64,000 bases of DNA, from positions 992,997 to 1,056,996 of the forward strand of contig NZ_BLPF01000002.1 in the NCBI RefSeq assembly GCF_011764425.1. Reading direction: 5' to 3'. Origin of the DNA: Phytohabitans houttuyneae. Lineage in GTDB: Bacteria; Actinomycetota; Actinomycetes; Mycobacteriales; Micromonosporaceae. Shown here piece by piece: positions 18,546-26,890 of this stretch. Position numbers and translations under genes: made by a program. How positions within the stretch are numbered: the first letter of the stretch is position 1; every line of letters begins with the position of its first letter. The notes beneath the pieces were generated by a model. That model made no database searches and was not told the origin of the DNA. It saw only the letters and a list, made by a program, of their open reading frames with translations.

Positions 18546-19280
18546 CTAGCGGGCGGCGGTGAGTGCGAGCTTGGCTATCTGCTCCTCGAACTCGCCCTGC
18601 TCGTGCGCGGCGATGAGCAGGCCGGCGAGGTCACGCAGCTTGGTGTTGCTGTTTTGCGAGGAGCGTCTCATGGCCTCGAACGCGTGCTCGCTGTCGATGT
18701 TGAACTGGCGCATCAGCATGCCTTGCGCCTGGCCGACCATCGAGCGGGTACGCAGCGCGGCCCGAAGCTGCTCGATGAGTCTGGTGCTGTCGTGGTAGAC
18801 GGCGGCGTTGTCGAACATGACGCCGGCGTGCAGGGTCAGCAGGAGAACCACGTCGTAGGTGATGCCGGTGAACTGGCCGCCGGTGTGGGACAGCAGGGTG
18901 AGTACCGCGGTGTCCTCGCCCTCGGTGCTCAGCGGCAGCGCGATGCAGCTGTGGAAGCCGGCACCGGCCAGCTGCGCGCTGAAGCTGGGCCACCGCTGGT
19001 CGGTGGCGACGTCGTCGAGGCGGCGTGGCTCGTCGAAGGTGGCCGCCTCCACGATCGGCCCCGGCAGGATCGGATCGAAGCCCAGCGCGTCGATGCTCGT
19101 GGCCGACTGCAGGACGCCGTTGGAGCGGACGGTCAGGAGCGCGGCGTCGCAGCCGGGCACCGTGCGGACGATCCGGGCCACGAAACGGTCCAGGGTGGCG
19201 CCGAAGTCATCCCCCTCGACCAGGCGGGTAATCTCGGCCAGCTCCGCGGCCAGCGGCATCAACTCGTCGGTCATCGTCAC
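18546..19280 (-). CDS. GAF and ANTAR domain regulator
   Basis: 244 aa. A GAF sensor domain covers about residues 25-165. A C-terminal ANTAR domain (about 178-235) has AALRTRSMVGQAQGMLM and AFEAMRRSSQ. ANTAR proteins bind paired RNA hairpins and prevent transcription termination. This architecture is abundant in actinobacteria and is often tied to stress signalling. It is divergent from the STAS-domain gene at 19441, with a 160-bp shared intergenic region. Confidence 0.92.
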   Translation of the reverse strand: MTMTDELMPLAAELAEITRLVEGDDFGATLDRFVARIVRTVPGCDAALLTVRSNGVLQSATSIDALGFDPILPGPIVEAATFDEPRRLDDVATDQRWPSFSAQLAGAGFHSCIALPLSTEGEDTAVLTLLSHTGGQFTGITYDVVLLLTLHAGVMFDNAAVYHDSTRLIEQLRAALRTRSMVGQAQGMLMRQFNIDSEHAFEAMRRSSQNSNTKLRDLAGLLIAAHEQGEFEEQIAKLALTAAR

Positions 19281-19440
19281 AGTGTGATGTAGATGGCCTG
19301 CACAGGCCCGCCCGGGGCGGGGAGGCCGGCACTCGGGCGGATAGACTTCTGCTCGCTCACGGTTACACAGTCAGCCGTGCGCTTCTGACGAGTTCGCCCT
19401 GCAAGCACCGCTGGTGGGCGCAACCCATGGAGGCCACAGC

Positions 19441-19842
19441 ATGACGGTGTCACGGCCCGCGCGCCAGGGCGACCGCCACAGGTCGGAACGTGCGTCGCTG
19501 GTGACTGGCAGTAGCCGACCACGCCCGGGTGTCCTGGTGATCACCGTTCGCGGCGAGCTCGACCTCTCCACCGAGCCGCTGCTTGAGGCCGCTGTCAGAG
19601 CCGCCACCACAGATCCGGCCACCACCGTGCTGGTGTGTGACCTGTCAGGGGTGACCTTCATGTCCTGTGGCACCCTGTCGATCCTCGTGCGAGCCCGCGG
19701 TGACCTGCGTGAACGGTCGGCCGGCCTGCGGGTGGTCGCGAAGCATCCCGGCGTGGTGCGCGTCTTCACGATCACCGGCATGGCCGAGGCGCTCGACCTG
19801 CGCCCAGACCTCGCCACGGCTTGCCAGCCGCCGTCGAGCTAG
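19441..19842 (+). CDS. STAS-domain anti-anti-sigma factor
   Basis: 133 aa from ATG 19441 with GGAGG about 8 nt upstream. STAS fold: VITVRGELDLSTEPLLEAAV, LVCDLSGVTFMSCGTLSILV (phosphorylatable-serine region) and a C-terminal FTITGMAEAL helix. It would release a stress or developmental sigma factor by binding an anti-sigma kinase encoded elsewhere. The neighbouring GAF-ANTAR gene suggests a shared stress role. Confidence 0.88.
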   Translation: MTVSRPARQGDRHRSERASLVTGSSRPRPGVLVITVRGELDLSTEPLLEAAVRAATTDPATTVLVCDLSGVTFMSCGTLSILVRARGDLRERSAGLRVVAKHPGVVRVFTITGMAEALDLRPDLATACQPPSS

Positions 19843-19928
19843 GCGCTTTGTGAGTTGGGTAACTGCCGGTTATAGGGCGTCGAGTCGGTTCGTCTCGTGT
19901 TAGCGAGCACGAACGAACAGGAGACGTC

Positions 19929-20873
19929 ATGAAGATCTTTATCGCCGGCGCGTCCGGTGCGATCGGTAGGCCCCTTGTCGCCCAACTCGTGGCGCGCGGT
20001 CACGAGGTGGTGGGCACGACGCGTTCGGCGGCAAAGACCGGCGCGCTGCGAGCGCTCGGCGCGGAAGCAGTCGTGGTGGACGCGCTCGATGCCGGCGCGG
20101 TGGCCGAGGCGGTGGCCAAGGCCCAGCCGGAGGTGATCGTCAATCAGCTCACCGCGATCGGCGGGCGGCCGACGCTTCGAGAGGTCAAGCGGATGGCGGC
20201 TGCCACCAACCGGCTGCGTACCGAAGGCACCGACAACCTGTTGGCCGCCGGGCGCGCCGTCGGTGTGCGCACATTCGTGGCGCAGAGCAACGCGATCTGG
20301 GTGGAACGTACCCGTGGGCCGGTCGTCGACGAGAACGGCGGACTCGACCCGGACCCGCCCTCGGACGCCGCCCCCGCGGTGGCCGCGCTACGTCACCTGG
20401 AGGAGGCGGTGACCGGGATCGGCTGGGCCGACGGCATCGCGATTCGCTACGGTGCCTTCTACGGCCCGGGGACCGGCGTCGAAGAAGCACCGGGCGCCGT
20501 CATGGCCGAGCTGGTCCGCAAGCGACGGGTGCCGATCATCGGTGGCGGCGGCGCGACGATGTCGTGGGTGCACATCGACGATGCCGCGTCGGCCACGGTC
20601 GCGGCCATCGAGCGCGGCAGGCCGGGTCTCTACCATGTCGCCGACGACGAGCCGGCGCTGGCGCGCGACGTCCTGCCGGTCCTGGCCCGGGCGCTCGGCG
20701 CCAAGCCGCCACGCCGGGTGCCGGGCTGGCCGATCCGTTTGGTGGCCGGTCAGGCCCCGGTGCACATGATGACGAAGGGCTGCGGGATCTCCAGCGAGAA
20801 GATCAAACGCGAGCTGGGCTGGACGCCGCGGTACCCGAGCTGGCGCACCGGCTTCGCCGAGGGACTGCGTTAG
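19929..20873 (+). CDS. NAD-dependent epimerase/dehydratase family protein
   Basis: 314 aa. The Rossmann motif GASGAIG lies at residues 7-13. There is a downstream RYGAFYGPG segment and a DDEPA region typical of atypical/extended SDRs. The usual YxxxK dyad is not obvious: the expected region reads AVAALRHLEEAV. Catalysis may therefore differ, or the protein may act as an NAD(P)-binding regulator. AGGAGA precedes the ATG. Monocistronic, followed by an inverted repeat. Confidence 0.85.
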   Translation: MKIFIAGASGAIGRPLVAQLVARGHEVVGTTRSAAKTGALRALGAEAVVVDALDAGAVAEAVAKAQPEVIVNQLTAIGGRPTLREVKRMAAATNRLRTEGTDNLLAAGRAVGVRTFVAQSNAIWVERTRGPVVDENGGLDPDPPSDAAPAVAALRHLEEAVTGIGWADGIAIRYGAFYGPGTGVEEAPGAVMAELVRKRRVPIIGGGGATMSWVHIDDAASATVAAIERGRPGLYHVADDEPALARDVLPVLARALGAKPPRRVPGWPIRLVAGQAPVHMMTKGCGISSEKIKRELGWTPRYPSWRTGFAEGLR

Positions 20874-20875
20874 CG

Positions 20876-20899
20876 CCGCCGGTCACCGATCGCCGGCGG
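20876..20899. terminator. Candidate bidirectional terminator
   Basis: CCGCCGG and CCGGCGG arms separated by 10 nt, just after the SDR stop and before the convergent hydrolase gene. No T-tract. Confidence 0.4.
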
Positions 20900-21004
20900 A
20901 CTCGCGCTCCGCGCAGCCACCGGCCTGCCAGCCCGTGCGTTCGGCCTGACCGGCCGCGGCGCCGTCAGGCCGGGACTGCGCGCCGACCTCGTGCTCCCCG
21001 AGGG

Positions 21005-22435
21005 TCACGCCTCGGCGCGGCTACCGAGCACGGACTGAAGCTGCTCGAGGCTGTCGAACTCGACGAGCTTCGCCGCACCGGCGTCGAGCACCTTCTTGCA
21101 CGCCGTCCAGCTCTCCATCGGGACGTACGTGTTGTTGTCGAGTGCCTTCACGATGGCCTTCTTGCCCTTGATTTTGCCGAAGATCATCTGCTCGTAGCCT
21201 TCCAGACTTGCGCTCACCGGAGCGCCGATCATGCGGGCGAAGTCGTCCTCGCTTCCCTTGAACGCGTTGCCGTCACAGGTGTGCTGGCCGCCGATGACGC
21301 AGCGGCTGCCGAACTGGAGGATGCGCGGAGTGCGGCCCGAGTAGGCATGCCAGCCGGCGTGCCGCACTCCACCTCCCTTTGTGAACGCGGACTTGAAGCC
21401 CACCGCGGGATCGTCGCGGTAGTTCGACGCCCACAGTGGATCGTCGCCGGTCAACGTGTCGCCGTACGACCAGCGCGGCGCGTACAGCACGACGCCCTTG
21501 CCGGTGCGCTGGCGCAGCAGCCGTCCCATCTCCACGCCGTGGGCGGGCGCCACCTGGTCGTACTCCCAGTGCTCCAGGTCCACCTGCCAGAACCAGCCCG
21601 GGAAGGTCTTCCACGCCGGAAACTGGCGGGTCGTCTCGCGGATCGCGAAGGTCACCTGGGCCGAGATCGAGCCGTGGCCGTTGTTGCCGGGCGTACGGGG
21701 CACGATGTAGGCACCGAGAAACGGGATGCCCGCCGCCTTGGCCGCGTTGAGCATCTGCCCGGCGTGGTTGTGCACGGTCCCTGTGCCGTCGGTCACCTTG
21801 TGCGTGAAGAAGCGGATGCCTTCACGCGCCGCCGCCGCGACGTGGGACGGTCGTGCGCCCCGATCCCAGTCGAAGTCGCTCGCGTCCCAGCCGTAGAGCA
21901 GCGTGCCCGGCTTCGCGGCCGCCGCCTTTTCGGCGGGTGGCTGTACGCGCTTGGCCGCGGGCGCGCTGCCGAGCTTCCTCTCCGCCGCCTCGATCTGCCT
22001 GCGGGACATCGCCGCGTGCACGTGGTTGACATGCGAGTCGCGGGTGCCTGCGTCATAGGCGAAACGGCGACCCTCCTTGATGTAGAAGCCGGTGTCGTCG
22101 GAGAACGGCGTGGAGTGGATCAGCTCCAGGGTGATCGACCCGATGTCCTTCTGCCACTGGCGGGCGAAGGCCTGCATGTCGCGCTGGTCCTTGGTGTTGT
22201 CTTCCGAGTCGTCGTAGCCGCCGAAGTCGATGGCGGCGGACGGACTCCCGTCAGCCCCGCTCAGCCCGTAGTGGTGGCTGCCATCCGGCCGGGGACCGTG
22301 GTCACCGTCCATTGCGGACGTGACGTAGATGTCTTTCTCAGACAGGCCGGCACGCGTCCGGATCGTGTCGGCGATCCTGATGATCCGCTCACCAAGCGGA
22401 CCCGTCTGTACGTTACGAAGTCGGCGCATAGTCAT
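21005..22435 (-). CDS. Bimodular cell-wall hydrolase: M15-like plus GH25 muramidase domain
   Basis: 476 aa. The N-terminal 150 residues resemble D-Ala-D-Ala peptidase folds (SHHYGLSGADGSPSAAIDFG, later DSHVNHVHAAM, with metal-ligand-like His and Asp). After an Ala/Pro linker, residues about 180-400 are GH25-like: GWDASDFDWDRG, FFTHKVTDGTGT, WFWQVDLEHWEY (catalytic acid region) and VVLYAPRWSYGD. It would cut both peptide and glycan parts of peptidoglycan. No signal peptide is seen, so export or phage/contractile-system origin is open. Confidence 0.75.
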   Translation of the reverse strand: MTMRRLRNVQTGPLGERIIRIADTIRTRAGLSEKDIYVTSAMDGDHGPRPDGSHHYGLSGADGSPSAAIDFGGYDDSEDNTKDQRDMQAFARQWQKDIGSITLELIHSTPFSDDTGFYIKEGRRFAYDAGTRDSHVNHVHAAMSRRQIEAAERKLGSAPAAKRVQPPAEKAAAAKPGTLLYGWDASDFDWDRGARPSHVAAAAREGIRFFTHKVTDGTGTVHNHAGQMLNAAKAAGIPFLGAYIVPRTPGNNGHGSISAQVTFAIRETTRQFPAWKTFPGWFWQVDLEHWEYDQVAPAHGVEMGRLLRQRTGKGVVLYAPRWSYGDTLTGDDPLWASNYRDDPAVGFKSAFTKGGGVRHAGWHAYSGRTPRILQFGSRCVIGGQHTCDGNAFKGSEDDFARMIGAPVSASLEGYEQMIFGKIKGKKAIVKALDNNTYVPMESWTACKKVLDAGAAKLVEFDSLEQLQSVLGSRAEA

Positions 22436-22567
22436 GCCTGGCCTCCAGTCATAACCGGAACATCAGGCTACAGCGCGGCCCGATCCGGCGGACGGCGTTC
22501 CGCTACGGCGCCCGAATGCGAACGAAACAGCCTCCGTCGTAAGCGGTGGGGTGCAACGCTGGTACAT

Positions 22568-23062
22568 ATGCGTTGGCTCGCTCTGGCCGCATTGGCGACG
22601 CTGGTTCCGCTGGCCGGTTGGGGCGCCCAGCCGGCAACGCCCGAGTGCTGCCCCCCGGCGTCGACGCCACCACCACCGGGGACGCAGCCTTCGACAGACC
22701 CACCCGTGACAACCGAACCGCCGGTCACGGATCCGGCGACGGCGCCGGCAGATCCGGTGACGCCGGACCTCCGGTCGGTGCCGCCGCCGCGCGTCCCGGA
22801 GGCTCCCGGCGGCGGAGTGGACGGGCCGCCCTGGAGCACCGTCGCCTACGTCGGCGGCGGCGGTGCCCTCCTGGCGGTGATGGGGCTGCTGCTCGTGCCG
22901 CTGGCGTACCGGCGGTCGCGGCGGCCGGCCGCCGGCGGCGAGGCGCGGTTCCTGGCCGGGTACCCGCCGCCGCGTGTCACCGCCCGCGACCTGCCGGGCC
23001 GCCCGGGTGTCACCGTCACCCTGCGCCTGGCCGCCGACCCCGACCACCGGAGGCCGCCGTGA
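22568..23062 (+). CDS. Small membrane-anchored Pro/Thr-rich protein
   Basis: 164 aa from ATG 22568. A signal peptide-like N-terminus (WLALAALATLVPLAG) leads to a Pro/Thr-rich stretch with a CC pair. A membrane helix follows (about residues 94-117, AYVGGGGALLAVMGLLLVPL), then a basic cytoplasmic tail. It resembles actinobacterial surface-stalk proteins of unknown function. The stop overlaps the next gene by 4 bp (GTGA), so the two products probably act together. Confidence 0.7.
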   Translation: MRWLALAALATLVPLAGWGAQPATPECCPPASTPPPPGTQPSTDPPVTTEPPVTDPATAPADPVTPDLRSVPPPRVPEAPGGGVDGPPWSTVAYVGGGGALLAVMGLLLVPLAYRRSRRPAAGGEARFLAGYPPPRVTARDLPGRPGVTVTLRLAADPDHRRPP

Positions 23063-23640
23063 CAAGCCTCGCTCCCCGGTTCTGCGCGTTCGGCGCGGAG
23101 CGCGACGTAGCCGCCGCCGTCGCCGAAGAGTTGGGACGGCGAGGCGGGCTGGGCACGTTGAGCCCGGCGCTGCGGACACTCTCGGAAGGCACCCGAGCTG
23201 CCGCCGCCAACGAGATCGGCGCCGTCGCGGCGGTCGCATCCACTGTGGACCTCAGCGCCGTTCTGGCGGTGGGCTGGTCCCGCTACGCCGCGCTGCAGAA
23301 CGCGGGACGGGCGACGAGCGCCGACCCGACCGCCAGCGTCGTCGTCGAGCTGGCCCGGCACGAGATCACGTCCGAGCAGCATCCGTACGTCGACGTGCTG
23401 GTCAACGAGGTGCCGGTGGGCCGGGTGAACCTCGAAGTCCGGCTGGAGCTCGTCGTCGTCGGGCTGGCCGCCACGGTACGCGCGGGGCGGGTCGTCAACC
23501 TGACCGGCGGCGACTGCGAGGCGACAGCCACGCTCGCGGTGGAGAGGGCGAGGGTGCTGTCGCGATCGTGGCGGCTGGACCTGCCGGCCCAGGTGCCGCT
23601 CGGCGCCGGCATCCCCCTGACCCGCACAGCGGCGCACTGA
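23059..23640 (+). CDS. Hypothetical cytoplasmic protein coupled to the upstream membrane protein
   Basis: 193 aa from GTG 23059. The N-terminal half is Ala-rich and helical. The C-terminal half is a beta-rich segment with ITSEQHPYVDVLVN and NLEVRLELVVVGLAATVRAGRV. The latter looks like a small beta-sandwich seen in several actinobacterial hypothetical proteins. No catalytic motif. Translational coupling to the membrane protein is the best clue to its role. Confidence 0.65.
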   Translation: MTSLAPRFCAFGAERDVAAAVAEELGRRGGLGTLSPALRTLSEGTRAAAANEIGAVAAVASTVDLSAVLAVGWSRYAALQNAGRATSADPTASVVVELARHEITSEQHPYVDVLVNEVPVGRVNLEVRLELVVVGLAATVRAGRVVNLTGGDCEATATLAVERARVLSRSWRLDLPAQVPLGAGIPLTRTAAH

Positions 23641-23647
23641 AGCCGGC

Positions 23648-24544
23648 TCAGCGGCCGATGCCCTGGCTCAACCCCTGGATGAACTGCCGGGAGAAGACCG
23701 TGAAGAGCACGATGAGCGGCACCGCGCCGAGCGTCAGCGCGGCGAGCAGCGCCGGGTAGTCGTTGAGGAACTGCCCCACGAACTGCTGCACGCCGAGCGT
23801 GACGGTCTGGTGCTCCGGGCTCGGCGCCAGGATGAGCGGAAACCACAGGTCGTTCCAGACCGGCAGCATCGTCACCGAGGCGACGGCGGCCAGGCCGGGC
23901 CGGACGAGCGGCAGCGTCAGCCGCAGCGTGCGCAGCTCGCCCGCGCCGTCGATGCGCCCGGCGTCCTTGAGATCCGTGGGCACCGCCCGGAAGTACGTCA
24001 TCATCAGCGCGACCGCGAGTGGCACGCTCATCGCCGTGTAGACGAGGACCAGCGCGGTGAGCGTGTCCATCAGCCGCCAGGACACGACGAGCTTGAGGAT
24101 CGGCACGGTGCCCAGGCGGATCGGCAGCATGATGCCGATCGTGAAGAACGCGGCGAGGACCGGGGCCAGCCGCACCTTGTACTCCACGAGCGCGAACGCC
24201 GCGAGCGTGCTGAGCACGAGTGTCAGCGCGGTGGTACCGACGGTCACGACCAGGCTGTTGCGGTAGTTGGCGGCGAAGTTGCCCCGCTCGAAGACCCGCT
24301 CGTAGCCGGCCACGCTGAAAGTCTCCCGATCCGGCAGCCCGAACGGGTCGGCGAAGATCGCCGGTGTCGTCTTGAACGAGTTCAACACGATGAGGAGTAC
24401 CGGCGCGATGGCCAGCAGCGCGAAGAGCAGCAGCAGGCCGTGCACCGCGAGCGTGCCGCCCATTGTGGACGGCCGTCGCCCGCGGCGCCGCGCCTCCGGT
24501 ACCGGTGCGGGCGCGCCGGCACGGGCCGGTGCGAGAACACTCAT
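23648..24544 (-). CDS. Carbohydrate ABC transporter permease, MalG type
   Basis: 298 aa with six hydrophobic helices and a modified EAA loop (KDAGRIDGAGELRTLRLTLP). The cytoplasmic N-terminus is Arg/Pro-rich. Third gene of the minus-strand binding protein-permease-permease operon that faces the amine-oxidase cluster. It forms the importer channel with the 24555-25439 product. The ATPase is not encoded locally. Confidence 0.92.
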   Translation of the reverse strand: MSVLAPARAGAPAPVPEARRRGRRPSTMGGTLAVHGLLLLFALLAIAPVLLIVLNSFKTTPAIFADPFGLPDRETFSVAGYERVFERGNFAANYRNSLVVTVGTTALTLVLSTLAAFALVEYKVRLAPVLAAFFTIGIMLPIRLGTVPILKLVVSWRLMDTLTALVLVYTAMSVPLAVALMMTYFRAVPTDLKDAGRIDGAGELRTLRLTLPLVRPGLAAVASVTMLPVWNDLWFPLILAPSPEHQTVTLGVQQFVGQFLNDYPALLAALTLGAVPLIVLFTVFSRQFIQGLSQGIGR

Positions 24545-24554
24545 GCGGTGCCCC

Positions 24555-25439
24555 TCACAGCTCGTAGGACTTCAGACGGCGGTGCAGCAGCACGAAGTAC
24601 CCGGCCGTGGTGACCAGGATGAGGAAGAAGATGACGCTCGCCACCGTGGCGCCGAGGTCCAGGTCGGAGACCTGGCCGCTGGAGCCGAAGAACGTGCGGT
24701 AGAAGAGCGTGCCGAGGATGTCGGTGCTGTAGTTCGGGCCCGGTGCCGAGCCGTTGAGCGCGAAGACGATGTCGAAGCCGTTGAACGTCCAGATGTAGGT
24801 GAGGATCGCGATCAGCCCGAACTGCGGGGCGATGAGCGGAAACTTGACCCGCCAGAACGTGGTCCAGCCGTTCGCGCCGTCGATGCGCGCCGCCTCCAGC
24901 ACCGGGCCGGGGATCGCCAGCAGCGCGGTGTAGAGGAAAATCATCGGGATGCCGACGTACTGCCACACCGACATCAGGGAGATGGTCGGCAGCGCGGTCC
25001 GCTCGTCGCCGAGCAGCGGGTGTTCCACCAGCCCCCACAGTGGGTTGATGATGAGCCGCCAGATGAAGCCGACCACCACGACCGACAAGGTGGTGGGGAT
25101 GAAGAGCAGCGTGCGGTAGACGGCCGCCGAGCGGCGCAGCCGACCGGAGGTCAGCAGCGCCGCCAGCAACAGTCCCACGGGTACCTCCACCAGCAGGTGG
25201 ATGGCGAAGAACTCGACGTTGTTGACCAGCGCGTTCCAGAAGCGCTCGCTGGTCGTCGGGTTCGTGAACAGGTAGACGTAGTTGTCGAAGCCGACCCACC
25301 GGCTCACGCCCGTGTCGCTGTCGAAGAAGCTCAGGTAGATCGAGCTTGCCAGCGGGTACGCCGCGAACACCGTGTAGACCGCCAGGGCGGGTAGGGTGAA
25401 CGCCAGCAGGTGCCGGTAGCGGGAGCGCATCGCGGTCAC
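24555..25439 (-). CDS. Carbohydrate ABC transporter permease, MalF type
   Basis: 294 aa with six helices and the EAA loop EAARIDGANGWTTFWRVKFP. GTG 25439 starts one nucleotide after the stop of the substrate-binding gene, so translation is coupled. The gap to the MalG-type gene is 10 nt. Family knowledge places it in the CUT1 sugar importer class. Confidence 0.92.
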   Translation of the reverse strand: MTAMRSRYRHLLAFTLPALAVYTVFAAYPLASSIYLSFFDSDTGVSRWVGFDNYVYLFTNPTTSERFWNALVNNVEFFAIHLLVEVPVGLLLAALLTSGRLRRSAAVYRTLLFIPTTLSVVVVGFIWRLIINPLWGLVEHPLLGDERTALPTISLMSVWQYVGIPMIFLYTALLAIPGPVLEAARIDGANGWTTFWRVKFPLIAPQFGLIAILTYIWTFNGFDIVFALNGSAPGPNYSTDILGTLFYRTFFGSSGQVSDLDLGATVASVIFFLILVTTAGYFVLLHRRLKSYEL

Positions 25440-25440
25440 G

Positions 25441-26727
25441 TCACCTCTGCTGCGGCTTGTACCAGGACTGGAGCCCGGTCTGCAGTTCGCTCGTGGCCGC
25501 CTGCGGGGTGAGCCCCTTGGTGTACATGAGCTGCAGCACCCGCCACACCTCGTCGTCGAACGGCGGCGTGCCCGAGCTGAGCCGGTCGAGGCCGAGGCGC
25601 GGGGTGAGCTGCGCGCCGGTCTTGAGGTCGGCGAACTGCTGGGCGAGCGGGTTGGTGTACTTCACCGGCTCCTTGCCCATCGAGAAGAACCCGGGCACCT
25701 TGTTGGCGTACAGCTGCTGGAACTCGGTGCTCGCCGTCCAGTCGAGGAACTTCTCCGCCTCGGCCTTGTGCTTGCTTGCCGCGTTGATGCCGATCGCCAT
25801 GTCCGGCATCTCCTGCAGGTACCTCGTGCCGCCCGCGGTGGCCGCCGGTGGGCCGAAGACGCCGATCTCGATGCCGTTTGCGGTGACCTGGTTGATGTCC
25901 CACGAGCCGTCCGGCAGCACGGCCGCTTTGCCGAGTGAGAAGAGCTGGGTCATGTCCGCGTACTTGAGGCTCTCGTGGCCCTTGGGCAGGTACGGCCGCC
26001 ACGCGTCGAAGGCGGCGAACGCGGCCACGAAGTCGGGGTCGGTGACCTTCTTCGTGCCGTCGATGAGGCCCTTGCGCCCCTCCTCGCCCTTCCAGTAGGC
26101 GGGGCCGATGCTGTAGAGCCCGTTGTACGCCAGCTGCCACGACTCCGCCGAGCCGAGCGCGAGCGGTTCGTACTTGCCGTTGTCCTTGACCGCCTTGAGC
26201 ACCGCCAGGAACTCGTCCTGCGTGGTCGGCACCTGGAGGTTGAGCTCGGCGAAGATGTCCTTGTTGTAGAAGAAGCCGGCGAGCACCGACGCGGTGGGCA
26301 CGCAGTAGCGGCCGCCGTCGTCGCCGGACCACGCTTCGAGTGACTGGGCGTCGAACTTGTCCAGCACCGGCTTGCCGTCGAGCTTCTCGAAGTATCCCTT
26401 GCCGATCCACGCGCGGTTGACGTCGTAGGGCCGGCAGGTGATGAGGTCCGGCCCGGTGCCACCGTCCACCTGGGACTGGATCGCCGCGTTGTACTCGTTG
26501 GTGTTGATGGGGTTGAACCGCACGTCGATGGTGGGGTTGGCCTTTTCGAACACCGGCAGGATCTCGTCCTGCCACATCGTCAGGTCCTCGGTACGCCAGC
26601 TGCCGAGGGTCAGTACGGTCTTGCCGCCGTCGCCGCCTATCGGGCTGGCGGCGTCCGAGCAGGCCGTGAGCCCGAGGCCCACGGCGCTGGCGGCGACCAG
26701 CGCAACGGTTCCACGTAGTGCACGCAT
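25441..26727 (-). CDS. Sugar ABC transporter substrate-binding lipoprotein
   Basis: 428 aa from ATG 26727. Lipobox LTAC with Cys at position 23. The mature part has extracellular solute-binding family 1 features: GSWRTEDLTMWQDEILPVFEKANP and GTGPDLITCRPYD, then LGKAAVLPDGSWDINQV. It is divergent from an oxidoreductase gene. The adjacent amine oxidase, SIS isomerase and sugar kinase suggest that the ligand is a sugar carrying an amine group, but this is inference. Confidence 0.92.
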   Translation of the reverse strand: MRALRGTVALVAASAVGLGLTACSDAASPIGGDGGKTVLTLGSWRTEDLTMWQDEILPVFEKANPTIDVRFNPINTNEYNAAIQSQVDGGTGPDLITCRPYDVNRAWIGKGYFEKLDGKPVLDKFDAQSLEAWSGDDGGRYCVPTASVLAGFFYNKDIFAELNLQVPTTQDEFLAVLKAVKDNGKYEPLALGSAESWQLAYNGLYSIGPAYWKGEEGRKGLIDGTKKVTDPDFVAAFAAFDAWRPYLPKGHESLKYADMTQLFSLGKAAVLPDGSWDINQVTANGIEIGVFGPPAATAGGTRYLQEMPDMAIGINAASKHKAEAEKFLDWTASTEFQQLYANKVPGFFSMGKEPVKYTNPLAQQFADLKTGAQLTPRLGLDRLSSGTPPFDDEVWRVLQLMYTKGLTPQAATSELQTGLQSWYKPQQR

Positions 26728-26829
26728 GAGGCTGCCTCTCTCGCCATCGTCTTGATCTCGCCTGGCTCCCCGTCGACCGGCGCCTGAAGCGGGAGCATAC
26801 AAGTGCGATCCATCTGGTAACAAGAGGTA

Positions 26830-26857
26830 TTGCTTTTGGTCTGCTGCGTGCTACCTT
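26830..26857 (+). promoter_or_regulatory. Candidate promoter of the Gfo/Idh/MocA gene
   Basis: TTGCTT and TACCTT separated by 16 nt resemble a -35/-10 pair and lie 33 nt before the GTG start. The same 163-bp region must hold the divergent promoter for the transporter operon. Confidence 0.3.
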
Positions 26858-26890
26858 AGCGGTCCACCGATGACCCATTGGGAGGATGAC

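Noticed and set aside
20564-23062. 832-aa open frame running through the cell-wall hydrolase gene
   Set aside because: Only its last 164 codons (from ATG 22568) look real; the rest is antisense shadow.
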